This document shows positions 1 to 6,662 of a stretch of DNA of 64,000 bases, piece after piece. Below the pieces are notes generated by a model. The model did not search any database. It was not told where the DNA came from and saw only the letters and a program-made list of their open reading frames with translations. This DNA is from Rhodovulum marinum (GTDB taxonomy: Bacteria; Pseudomonadota; Alphaproteobacteria; Rhodobacterales; Rhodobacteraceae), in contig NZ_SLXP01000001.1 of NCBI RefSeq assembly GCF_004343075.1, forward strand, positions 1 through 64,000, given 5' to 3'. The position numbers were made by a program, and so were the translations under genes. Every line of letters begins with the position of its first letter. Within the stretch, counting starts at the first letter, position 1.

Positions 1-483
1 GCCATCCGGAGCCGCTTCGCCGGCCACACCAGCCGTAGCGCCAAGACCCCTCATGCACTAAGACTGAAACCGGACCACTTCATCGGGGCAGGTCATGCTG
101 CTTACGGCAAACTTCCGGATTTCGCCAAGCGTGTAGATTGTTCCGAACCCGCAGCGAACTTCCGCTCCCCACCCCTTCCAGGTCGAGATCAAAGCCTATG
201 CTGCGCCAAGCCTGACAGTCGGCGCAGGGCCGCGGACATTTGGAGGTGAGTGGGACGCCTACAGGCCGATGGGCCATCACCTTACGCAGCGAGGGCAGTG
301 CCGCGCTTGGCGATGACAGACCTCTCTTCTGACTCGAGCCTCTCTCGTCACAAACGGGGATCGCAATCGATAGAACCGCTGGGCAATAGCGCTAAAAGCG
401 TGTGGTGATAACGTGTGGTGATGGGGCAAATGCAGTCACGCCAAACCATTGATAAATAATGCATAATTTCTATGGATGAGGGG
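1..483. other. Left chromosomal flank, no gene recognised
   Basis: I recognise no protein or RNA gene here. Short open frames exist, but none has a convincing ribosome site or a familiar sequence. An 11-bp direct repeat (CGTGTGGTGAT at 399-409 and 412-422) precedes a slightly AT-rich stretch that runs into the 3' end of the tRNA-Ser gene. The segment may be degenerate mobile DNA, but the sequence alone does not show that. Confidence 0.4.
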
Positions 484-573
484 TGGCGGAGACGAAGGGA
501 TTCGAACCCTCGAGACGGTTTCCCGCCTACTCCCTTAGCAGGGGAGCGCCTTCGACCACTCGGCCACGTCTCC
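484..573 (-). tRNA. tRNA-Ser(GCU), prophage integration target
   Basis: A 90-nt class II tRNA. The acceptor strands GGAGACG and CGTCTCC pair perfectly, followed by discriminator G73 and an encoded CCA. The anticodon loop CTGCTAA gives anticodon GCU, there is a long variable arm, and the T-loop is TTCGAAT. The gene is intact, but nucleotides 1-39 (positions 573-535) lie inside the 49-bp attL/attR repeat, so its 5' half and upstream region are shared with or supplied by the prophage. Confidence 0.95.
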
Positions 574-583
574 GCCGACGTGT
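535..583. repeat. attL core (49-bp direct repeat with 37147-37195)
   Basis: Perfect 49-bp match to 37147-37195, beginning TTAGCAGGGG and ending GACGTGT. It spans the anticodon loop through the 5' end of tRNA-Ser plus 10 bp upstream. Left of it the sequence continues as the tRNA 3' half; right of it lies phage DNA. This is the expected footprint of tyrosine-integrase insertion at a tRNA anticodon loop. Confidence 0.92.
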
Positions 584-609
584 CTATGCGCTAGGCCCCA
601 ATAAAACAA
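581..609 (-). promoter_or_regulatory. Phage-borne promoter now driving tRNA-Ser
   Basis: On the minus strand TTGTTT (609-604) lies 17 bp from TAGACA (586-581), which ends 7 nt before the tRNA 5' end at 573. The displaced host copy has TTGTTT (37221-37216) and TACACA (37198-37193) with the same 17-bp spacing. The -10 hexamers straddle the att boundary: the last three bases are inside the repeat and the first three come from phage or host. Equal geometry on otherwise unrelated flanks supports a selected promoter. Confidence 0.55.
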
Positions 610-643
610 GGCGAATTTTGCCGCGATCCGAAATTCCACATCG

Positions 644-659
644 CCACAAAATATTTTGA
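644..659. promoter_or_regulatory. Degenerate copy of the phage operator
   Basis: CCACAAAATATTTTGA differs at two symmetric-position bases from the TCACAA-N4-TTGTGA operator found at 21374, 29651 and 30362. It lies between the dNMP kinase 3' end and the tRNA-Ser promoter. It may be a weak repressor site or a chance resemblance. Confidence 0.25.
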
Positions 660-704
660 TTTGTGCGCGTTCATTGTGACGCGGGCGGGCCGTGCACGCC
701 GGAA

Positions 705-725
705 GCGTGCAAAAAGCGTGCACGG
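705..725. repeat. Left-end copy of prophage end motif (candidate integrase arm site)
   Basis: GCGTGCAAAAAGCGTGCACGG closely matches the sequence at 37065-37085, in the same orientation. A partial copy, CGTGCACGC, sits at 691-699. The copies lie about 120 bp and 60 bp inside attL and attR, where arm-type integrase or excisionase sites are expected. They match each other, but binding is inferred. Confidence 0.45.
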
Positions 726-762
726 CCCGCCGCGATGTTCGCGCGACGTTCCGGCCCGGCGA

Positions 763-1389
763 TCAGCCGAGCGCGATCTCCAGAGCTTGAGCCTCAAGCC
801 TCTCCAGACAGCCGGAATTGTCGATCACGGCGTCCGCCTCGAAGGCGAAGGATTCCGAGGCGTGCGCGGCCGCGGCCGATCCGCCGCGGCCCTCGATCAT
901 GACGACGATCCCACCGAGCGCGCGCACCGCCGCGGCCTCGTTCGGAAAGCGGACGTCCTCGAAGGCGACCGGAACGCCGCGAGCGAGGAGATCGGAGGCG
1001 CGCGCGATCATCGGGGAGACCCAGAAATCCGGCGCCATGAGATCGCGCCCCCACTCGGTCCCGAGCGTGCGCATCGCGTGCCGGGGCGTCCGGTGCGAGA
1101 GCTCCGGCGCCGGGACCTCCTTCAAGTCGCCCTCGATCATCCGCTCGATCCGGTCAGGGGCGACGCAAAGCTCGGCGAGAAGGCCACGAAAGGCGGCCTT
1201 GAGCGGCGCGGCGAAGCGGAGCCGCTCGAAACCCACGCCCGCAAGCGCCTTCGCCGCGGTCGATTTGCCCGAGTATTGCGGGCCGGCGAGGCCGATCACC
1301 GGGAAGCGCGGGACCTGGCCAGAGGCGGCGGCGAGGATCGTCGCATCCGCGAGATCGGCGTCGCCCGCGTTCCACTCCTGCCCGCTCAC
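763..1389 (-). CDS. Phage deoxynucleoside monophosphate kinase
   Basis: A 208-residue P-loop protein. Walker A is at residues 36-44 (GPQYSGKST). A motif LGTEWGRDL near residue 110 and RFPNEAAAV near 148 match the phage dNMP kinase family, which phosphorylates dNMPs to dNDPs to feed phage DNA synthesis. It is the last gene of the leftward late operon, and its start overlaps the stop of the preceding small gene (ATGA). Its position after the lysis genes rather than among replication genes is unusual. The specific nucleotide substrate cannot be read from the sequence. Confidence 0.85.
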   Translation of the reverse strand: MSGQEWNAGDADLADATILAAASGQVPRFPVIGLAGPQYSGKSTAAKALAGVGFERLRFAAPLKAAFRGLLAELCVAPDRIERMIEGDLKEVPAPELSHRTPRHAMRTLGTEWGRDLMAPDFWVSPMIARASDLLARGVPVAFEDVRFPNEAAAVRALGGIVVMIEGRGGSAAAAHASESFAFEADAVIDNSGCLERLEAQALEIALG

Positions 1390-1601
1390 AGGATCGCGTC
1401 CTTCCCCTCGTCGGGCTCAAGCGATTCCTTGAGGTGCCCGGGGTCGATCCATTCGAGGAGAAGGCCGAGCTCTCGCCAGCCCGCGAGGTGCGCGCGCTTG
1501 GCGGCGCGCGACGAGATCGTCTCGTCGGGATCGCCGAAGAGGATCGCGTTTCCGAGTTGATCGACCGCGATCAAGATATTCATCAGGTAACGTCGGATCA
1601 T
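1386..1601 (-). CDS. Small conserved phage protein (DPDETISSRA motif)
   Basis: 71 residues, starting at an ATG that overlaps the upstream stop and has GGAG about 8 nt before it. The central motif GDPDETISSRAAKRA is typical of small phage proteins encoded near lysis genes in many tailed phages, whose function is unknown to me. A hydrophobic N-terminal stretch (residues 5-22) and a basic middle are visible. It is translationally coupled on both sides. The reading frame, not a longer upstream extension, is chosen because of the 4-bp overlaps. Confidence 0.7.
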   Translation of the reverse strand: MIRRYLMNILIAVDQLGNAILFGDPDETISSRAAKRAHLAGWRELGLLLEWIDPGHLKESLEPDEGKDAIL

Positions 1602-1819
1602 GTCCGGGTGCTCCAGTAATTGAAGAGGCGGCGGAGAGCGTAGCTCCGCGCGAGAGAGGCGACGGTGAAGGCGGCCGTCGCGGCGAGGCTTTGGGCGGCC
1701 GTGATCCCGACGCCGAGCGCCGGGAGAACGGTCATATTCAGGGCGAAGGCGAGGGCAGAGCCCGCGACGATATTCACGAGGGCCTCGACGAGCGAGGCTC
1801 GGCGGGTCTGGCCCCTCAT
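1598..1819 (-). CDS. DUF7220-like small membrane protein
   Basis: 73 residues with two hydrophobic segments (about 11-33 and 36-56) and the C-terminal motif SLARSYALRRLFNYW. This matches the DUF7220 family of phage inner-membrane proteins as I recall it; their role is unknown. The ATG overlaps the stop of the metallophosphoesterase gene (ATGA), and its own stop overlaps the next start. Its place near holin and endolysin makes a lysis accessory role possible but unproven. Confidence 0.7.
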   Translation of the reverse strand: MRGQTRRASLVEALVNIVAGSALAFALNMTVLPALGVGITAAQSLAATAAFTVASLARSYALRRLFNYWSTRT

Positions 1820-3489
1820 GCCCGCCACCGGCCGCGCGGGTCTTGCGTGACGATCGTCCGCTTCCCGTTCGGATAGGTGACGACGTGCGCGCGCTTCCAC
1901 GAGCCGGGGCCGGTGTTATAGCCCTGATCCAGCGCCCCGGTGATCCCGGCGATGTAAACGCCGTCGTGGATTTCCGGGGCGTGGGTGTGCCCGATCGTGA
2001 TCCGCTTCGCCATGCGGGCGAAGCTCGTCGCCGATCCGCGGCCCCCGTTCGGGCCCTCGTCACCATGAAGGCCGCACTCGATCCCGCCGCCGCCCGAGTC
2101 CTGACAGATCGGAAAGGTCCCGCCCCGCGGGACGAAGCCGACCCCCTCCAGCCGGCGCGGGTCCGCGTCCCGGAGCGCCCAGCGGAAGAGGTCGAAATCT
2201 TCATCCTCGTCCGAGAGCGCCTCGTAGAAGGCAAGGTTGCAGCGGTGCCAATATGCGACGTTTTCCACGTCGCCGCGGTCGATCGGGCTCTTCGCCCATT
2301 GAAGGAGCCGGTCGTCGTGATTCGAGTAGATCACGACGGGCTGGCAGAAATCGCGCTCGATCTCGCGCAACGTCCGGGCGCCGGCGGCGACCTGGCCCGC
2401 CATTCCGGAGTGACCGGCCGCGACCATCTTCGCCCGGTGAAACGGATCGCCGGCGACGTGGCGCGAGTGCGCCTCGATCGCGACGAGATCGTGAACGAAG
2501 GCCAGCCGCGGGCGGAGCTCCTCGATCAGGGCGTCCGCCCGGCGCCCCCAGAGGAGCGCGGCGACGTGATCCTCGACGGTCGGGACGTGCAAGTCGCCGA
2601 AGGTGACAGCCTCGACACGGTGCCCATGGGAAACGCGGCCGTCGCGGACCACCGCGTCGAGGTCCTGAAACGCGCCGTCCGGCGTGGCCGAGACTTGCCG
2701 GCACCACGCCGCGCCGGAATCGTCCACCTCGACGACGGTCGCGCCGAGGATATGGTGAAACTCCGCTTTCTTTCCGGCCTTCTTCTCGACGTAGTTCGGC
2801 ACGGTGACGGCGCCCGTCGTCATGAGCGAGGGAACGTGCTCGCCCCGCGGCGCGGGGGCGGTCTGATATGCGAGCTTCGCGTGAGGAAAGATCGCGTCCC
2901 GCCCGCGCGAGTAGCTCGTGAGCCCCGAAAGCGGCCGCGCGGCGGTCGGGAGCGTATTCATTTCGGCGCAGAAGAGCACCGGCCCGAGCTCGATCGGATC
3001 GAAGCGAAGGAAGGGGCGGACCTCCTCGCGGAAGGTCCCCGTCAGGGTCAGCCGGTCGGAGTGCCGGATCGTCTGATAGGTGAAGCCGCCGACGAGGAGC
3101 TCGGCGCCGATCGCCGTCGCATAGGCGCGGAGGTTGCTCCAGAACCGCGGGTGAACGTCGGTATCATCCTGCGCCGAGGTCACGATCCAGCGGCGCACCT
3201 CCCCCGTGCGGATTTCACCGGGGGCGACGCCGGCCGGCGAGAAGAGGCTCCAGTCGGGGAGGAAATGCTCCTCGCCCCGGGCCTTCCGCCGCTCCTGCGT
3301 CCGGACGAAACCCCCGATCGAATTCCGATCCTCCTCGTGACCGGCCTCGCGCAAGGCGCGCGCGGCCTCGGAGATCGAGGAGCCGCGCCCGGCCTTCTGC
3401 CGGTAGGGCGCGAAGCCCGCCCGGAGAGCGCGCTCGATCGCGTCCTTGATGCGCTGCGCCCGGGCGGGCTCCATTCCGGCGTTAGGCAT
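1816..3489 (-). CDS. Phage calcineurin-like metallophosphoesterase with N-terminal HTH-like region
   Basis: 557 residues. The C-terminal half carries the metallophosphoesterase signature in order: GDLH at 298-301, SNHDD at 389-393, LHGDEG at 474-479 and GHTHAPEI at 500-507, all metal ligands in this superfamily. The first 65 residues look like a helix-turn-helix ([15 protein letters not shown]). Residues 100-290 match nothing I can name. It follows the holin by 4 bp in the late operon. Phages encode similar proteins of unknown target; a nuclease or phosphodiesterase is likely. ATG at 3489 is used; ATG at residue 6 is an alternative. Confidence 0.75.
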   Translation of the reverse strand: MPNAGMEPARAQRIKDAIERALRAGFAPYRQKAGRGSSISEAARALREAGHEEDRNSIGGFVRTQERRKARGEEHFLPDWSLFSPAGVAPGEIRTGEVRRWIVTSAQDDTDVHPRFWSNLRAYATAIGAELLVGGFTYQTIRHSDRLTLTGTFREEVRPFLRFDPIELGPVLFCAEMNTLPTAARPLSGLTSYSRGRDAIFPHAKLAYQTAPAPRGEHVPSLMTTGAVTVPNYVEKKAGKKAEFHHILGATVVEVDDSGAAWCRQVSATPDGAFQDLDAVVRDGRVSHGHRVEAVTFGDLHVPTVEDHVAALLWGRRADALIEELRPRLAFVHDLVAIEAHSRHVAGDPFHRAKMVAAGHSGMAGQVAAGARTLREIERDFCQPVVIYSNHDDRLLQWAKSPIDRGDVENVAYWHRCNLAFYEALSDEDEDFDLFRWALRDADPRRLEGVGFVPRGGTFPICQDSGGGGIECGLHGDEGPNGGRGSATSFARMAKRITIGHTHAPEIHDGVYIAGITGALDQGYNTGPGSWKRAHVVTYPNGKRTIVTQDPRGRWRA

Positions 3490-3493
3490 GGGA

Positions 3494-4171
3494 TCACACC
3501 CTCCGAAGGGCCGCCGAGAGGGCGGGGTTTCGATCGAGGATCGCGAAGTCGATCAGGGAGGCCCCCGGCGGCGGCGCCGGGCGAGGGTCGTCGGCCGTCG
3601 CGACCTGGTGCACGGGCAGCGAGGCGGGGCGACCCCCGAGGAGACCGCGGATCGAGGCCGGGAGCGCGCCGAAGAGGCCCGCGCGCGCCGCGGACGGATG
3701 GGCGGCACCCGGCGGGGAGGCCGCGGCGAGCTCCTCGCGGACCTCCGCCGTCCCGGCGCGCCACCGGGCGAGCGCCTCCATCGAGCGGGCGACGTTCACC
3801 TCGCGGCCCTTCTGGAGCTCGCGCGCGCCGAAATAGAAGGACACGATCGCGCCGAGAAGCCACCACATCGGCTCGGGGACGAGCGCGAGGGCCGAAACCC
3901 GGACGGCGAAGGATTCGGGCGCGACCATCGCGAAAACGAAGAGGCCCAGCGTCCCGAAGGCCATCGCCGGGCGCGGGAGCCTGTTCAGGCCGTCCACGAT
4001 CCGCCCGAAGCGATCGGGACCGGCGCGCTCCGCGGCGAGTTGCTCCAGCGCGGCGAGAAAGCGATCGTTGTCGCGCTGGTCCGCGGCCTCGGCGTTCGGC
4101 CGAAAGACCTCGATCGTCTCGCGGGCGACGCCGGAGCCGAGGAAGCGGGTCAGGAAGGAGATCAGGCCCAT
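3494..4171 (-). CDS. Three-TM holin of the GTA/Rhodobacter type
   Basis: 225 residues from ATG 4171 (GAGG 8 nt upstream), overlapping the endolysin 3' end. After an amphipathic N-terminus beginning MGLISFLTRFLG and a charged segment there are hydrophobic segments at roughly 68-90 and 96-118, the layout of the 3-TM holin family found in RcGTA-like elements. The long Pro/Ala-rich tail is soluble. Adjacent endolysin and family layout support a role in permeabilising the inner membrane for lysis. A GTG three codons upstream is a possible alternative start. Confidence 0.75.
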   Translation of the reverse strand: MGLISFLTRFLGSGVARETIEVFRPNAEAADQRDNDRFLAALEQLAAERAGPDRFGRIVDGLNRLPRPAMAFGTLGLFVFAMVAPESFAVRVSALALVPEPMWWLLGAIVSFYFGARELQKGREVNVARSMEALARWRAGTAEVREELAAASPPGAAHPSAARAGLFGALPASIRGLLGGRPASLPVHQVATADDPRPAPPPGASLIDFAILDRNPALSAALRRV

Positions 4172-4776
4172 TTGGCACACCTCGCCTTGTGCTCGGCCGC
4201 GGTCAGGTGAAACCGCGGCGAAATGAATTCCTCCGCGCGGACGATCCAGCCGCCCTTTCCGCCATCGCGGCGGCGCGCGTATTTGCGCGAGCTCGCCCGG
4301 AGATCGGCGAGCCGGTAATAGTAATTCCGCCGGGCGATCCCGTAGGCATCGGCGAGGAGCGCCGCGCCGACCTGGCGCACGGCGCGCGCAGCGGCGGCCG
4401 CGGTGTTCGGGCCGATCGCGCCGTCGATCGCCACGCGCTCGCCGAGCTCGACGAGGAGCCGTTGAAGGAGCTTCGCGGCATTGCCGCCGGCGTTCACGTT
4501 CATGTCGTAAACGGTCGGCTGGAGCGCCGCGGGCAGGAGGTCGATCCCTGCGCCTTGGAAATAGTGGCGCTCGAAGATTTCGGCCGCCTTCTCGGCCGAG
4601 AGGAGCTTGACGTCGGCGACGTCGATATCCCCGTCGCGATCGAGGTCGAGCCCGAGCCGGCGCATCGTCCCGATCGTGACGCCGAATTTCGTCGCGCCGC
4701 CCGGATCGTCGGGGTCATTCACGAAGCCGCCTTCGCGGGCGACGATCTCGGCCGTGATCTCGCGGACCGTTTGCAT
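4162..4776 (-). CDS. Endolysin, glycoside hydrolase 108 family N-acetylmuramidase
   Basis: 204 residues. The N-terminal motif REGGFVNDPDDPGG with catalytic-type Glu15, followed by ATKFGVT, is the GH108 muramidase signature. The C-terminal half, from about residue 110 (DGAIGPNTAAA), fits the peptidoglycan-binding domain that follows in this family. There is no signal peptide, so release depends on the downstream holin with which it overlaps. A Rho-independent terminator (4791-4815) stands just upstream, so expression needs readthrough or a local promoter. Confidence 0.9.
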   Translation of the reverse strand: MQTVREITAEIVAREGGFVNDPDDPGGATKFGVTIGTMRRLGLDLDRDGDIDVADVKLLSAEKAAEIFERHYFQGAGIDLLPAALQPTVYDMNVNAGGNAAKLLQRLLVELGERVAIDGAIGPNTAAAAARAVRQVGAALLADAYGIARRNYYYRLADLRASSRKYARRRDGGKGGWIVRAEEFISPRFHLTAAEHKARCAKWA

Positions 4777-4790
4777 TGCATCACCTCAAG

Positions 4791-4846
4791 AAAAAGCCCG
4801 GGCCGAAGCCCGGGCGGTGCACGAAGCGCCGCCGAGTCGGCGGCGC
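4791..4846 (-). terminator. Rho-independent terminator ahead of the endolysin gene
   Basis: On the minus strand a GCCCGGG-CTTCG-GCCCGGGC hairpin is followed directly by TTTTT (4815-4791). A second GC-rich hairpin (GCGCCGCC/GGCGGCGC, 4846-4826) precedes it, right after the spike-base stop. This separates tail from lysis transcription. Confidence 0.8.
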
Positions 4847-4856
4847 GGAGGGGCGA

Positions 4857-5117
4857 TCACCAGATCGAGACGATCCCGGCCGCCGTCGTCCCCGTCGCCC
4901 AGACACGGGCGACGCGGATGGGAAAGGCGACTCCCGCCGCGATGTAGACCGTCTCGGTCGTGCCCCCGACCGTCGTCGCCCTGACCTCGCCGCTCTGCGC
5001 GACGCACAAGGCGCGCGAGGCGGTCGCGAGGTCCGCCTCGTCGTCCGGGGTCACGGCCGCGAGAAAGGCGCCGGGGGACTCGAGTCCCGCGGCGTGCGAT
5101 TGGAATCGGTCAGACAT
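4857..5117 (-). CDS. Spike base protein, RCAP_Rcc01079 family
   Basis: 86 residues opening MSDRFQSHAAGLESPG, with ALCVAQSGEVRAT and the C-terminal PIRVARVWATGTTAAGI, a close match to the spike-base family first named from the Rhodobacter capsulatus gene transfer agent, where it anchors head spikes. AGGAGG lies 8 nt before the ATG. It is the last gene before the terminator preceding the lysis block. This supports kinship of the virion with RcGTA-type particles and suggests capsid or tail decoration for capsule binding. Confidence 0.85.
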   Translation of the reverse strand: MSDRFQSHAAGLESPGAFLAAVTPDDEADLATASRALCVAQSGEVRATTVGGTTETVYIAAGVAFPIRVARVWATGTTAAGIVSIW

Positions 5118-5170
5118 TGGGAAACCTCCTATGAAAAGGCTTGAGCGGGCGCAGAGCCCACCGCGGCGAT

Positions 5171-5485
5171 TTACTGCGCCTTCTGTTCAAGGCGCGCGAT
5201 CGAGTCGCGGATTGCTTGGATATTCGCGAGGAGTTGCGAATAACGCTCGTCGGCGCGGGCGGCCTCGATTTCGAGGGCGCGGACGCGCCCCTCGACGACG
5301 AGGCGCGCCGCGGCCGCCTCGTCGATCTCCTCCTCGACCGCGGCGACGTCCGAGGCCACGGCCGCGAGATCGGACGTCATGGCGACCCAAGAGCCGCCGA
5401 AGCCGACGAGGATCACGGCGACCTGGATCACGTTCCCGACCGATATCGTCCGCGTGAAAACGGGCTTCGGAGGAAGGTCAACCAT
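5171..5485 (-). CDS. Small membrane-anchored coiled-coil protein
   Basis: 104 residues: one N-terminal transmembrane segment (about residues 17-36, VIQVAVILVGFGGSWVAM), then a long heptad-like helix rich in A, E and R up to the C-terminus. The topology would place the coil outside the cytoplasm. It resembles phage accessory or spanin-like proteins in layout only; I cannot name a family. It is the one gene in this part of the late operon that ends in UAA, with 13 further open codons before a UAG. Confidence 0.6.
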   Translation of the reverse strand: MVDLPPKPVFTRTISVGNVIQVAVILVGFGGSWVAMTSDLAAVASDVAAVEEEIDEAAAARLVVEGRVRALEIEAARADERYSQLLANIQAIRDSIARLEQKAQ

Positions 5486-5512
5486 TCTCGCCCCCTTTCC
5501 TGATCCACCGCA

Positions 5513-6115
5513 TCACGATCCCGCCCCCTCCAGCCCGAGCGCCGGGCCGAGCCCGAGCGCGATCGCGGTCGCCCGGGCCTCCTCAGCCGCGGCAAGGAGC
5601 GTCGGCTCGTATTGGTGCGGATCTTCGACCGCCTCGATCTGCGCCGTCACCTTGCGCCGCAGCCCCGCCAGCGCCGCGGCGCCGGCCCGGAACGTTTCGG
5701 CCCGGGCAATGACTTTCGCCGCGAGCTCGTCGAGCGTCTCGCCCGTGATCGTCGCCTCGCCGGAAAGAAAGTCGAGATCGGCGGAGGACGCCGACCCGGC
5801 GAGATAGGCGCGCGCGGCGGCCTCCTTGATCGGCCACGAGAGCCGCTCCTCGGCCGGAACGGCGCGGACGAGGGGCGCCGCGAACTCCTCGGCCCAAGCC
5901 ACCATCGCGGCGAGGGCCTCGGCGGCGGTCGCGTATTTCGGCGGCGCCTCCGGCTTCGGAGGCTCGATATAGGGCGCGACCGGGCCGAGTTGCCCCGAGA
6001 GGGCGAGATCGTGCACCAGATCGCCGGGCTTCAAATAAACGTCCACGCCGGTCGCCGTGTTGCGAGCAAGGATTCCGCCATGCCGGTTCACGGCGCGAAG
6101 ATTTTCGAGGATCAT
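5513..6115 (-). CDS. Tail-fibre-associated protein
   Basis: 200 residues from an ATG that overlaps the upstream fibre stop (ATGA). The N-terminus (MILENLRAVNRHGGILA) and a Pro-rich linker near residue 70 precede a long Ala-rich helical region. Position directly after a fibre-like gene suggests a tail-fibre assembly or chaperone role, which is inference from context. A longer frame upstream exists but would overlap the fibre gene by 55 nt. Confidence 0.6.
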   Translation of the reverse strand: MILENLRAVNRHGGILARNTATGVDVYLKPGDLVHDLALSGQLGPVAPYIEPPKPEAPPKYATAAEALAAMVAWAEEFAAPLVRAVPAEERLSWPIKEAAARAYLAGSASSADLDFLSGEATITGETLDELAAKVIARAETFRAGAAALAGLRRKVTAQIEAVEDPHQYEPTLLAAAEEARATAIALGLGPALGLEGAGS

Positions 6116-6648
6116 TGAAAACTCCATTTGCCGGCGCCCACGGCGGGCGGAACGGGAAAAACCCACTCGCCACCCGTTGAAAGCTGCACATTTGAGAGGG
6201 AAGCGAACCGATCCGCACCCTGATTGTCGAGGCGGAACGCGACCCTTATCTCGCTGTTTGCAGAGATCGGGAGATCGACAGAGTGCGCCACCCCAGCCCC
6301 GGACCCCGAGAAGGTGCCCACGGTGACGTCATCAACATAAACCCGGGCGTAGGCCAAGCCGGAGTTCGATCCGATGACAAAACGCAAGCGCACCGAACCG
6401 GCCTGCAAAGACGTCCAGCGAAACCCATCAGAATAAATCTGACTCGGGCTGGTCATCACCCCAACCGAGAGGAAGCGCACCTCGTCCCCGGCCGTAATCT
6501 CAGGGAAAGCCCCAGGCATCAGCCGCGGGGCTCCTGGCGCACCGATCGCAATTGCTTCTGGGTTGCGAGCAAGCCGCGTAAAAAGCGACGAGGTGAGCGG
6601 AGAGCCCGCGTCGAGCTCCTCGTCGCCGATATCGTTCCAGTCTGGCAC
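6112..6648 (-). CDS. Tail fibre / receptor-binding-like protein
   Basis: 178 residues. The N-terminal module WNDIGDEELDAGSPLTSS, then LFTRLARNPEAIA and GAPGAPRL, recurs at the start of short alphaproteobacterial phage tail fibres and probably attaches to the tail tip. Residues 50-178 are beta-rich and carbohydrate-binding-like in composition (jelly-roll style alternation). Placement directly after the tail-tip gene supports the assignment. Host receptor is unknown. Confidence 0.65.
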   Translation of the reverse strand: MPDWNDIGDEELDAGSPLTSSLFTRLARNPEAIAIGAPGAPRLMPGAFPEITAGDEVRFLSVGVMTSPSQIYSDGFRWTSLQAGSVRLRFVIGSNSGLAYARVYVDDVTVGTFSGSGAGVAHSVDLPISANSEIRVAFRLDNQGADRFASLSNVQLSTGGEWVFPVPPAVGAGKWSFQ

Positions 6649-6662
6649 GCTTGGCCCTCCTG

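Noticed and set aside
1-300. Possible IS-derived end sequence in the left flank
   Set aside because: No inverted repeat, target duplication or transposase frame could be shown.
484-573. Reading the tRNA-Ser as starting three bases earlier (GGCGGAG acceptor)
   Set aside because: That register lacks an encoded CCA; GGAGACG/CGTCTCC gives G73 and CCA as expected for serine.
1843-4947. A rightward open frame of about 1030 codons opposite the metallophosphoesterase, holin and endolysin genes
   Set aside because: Arg/Ala/Gly-rich with no motif; an antisense shadow of GC-rich genes that carry clear family motifs.
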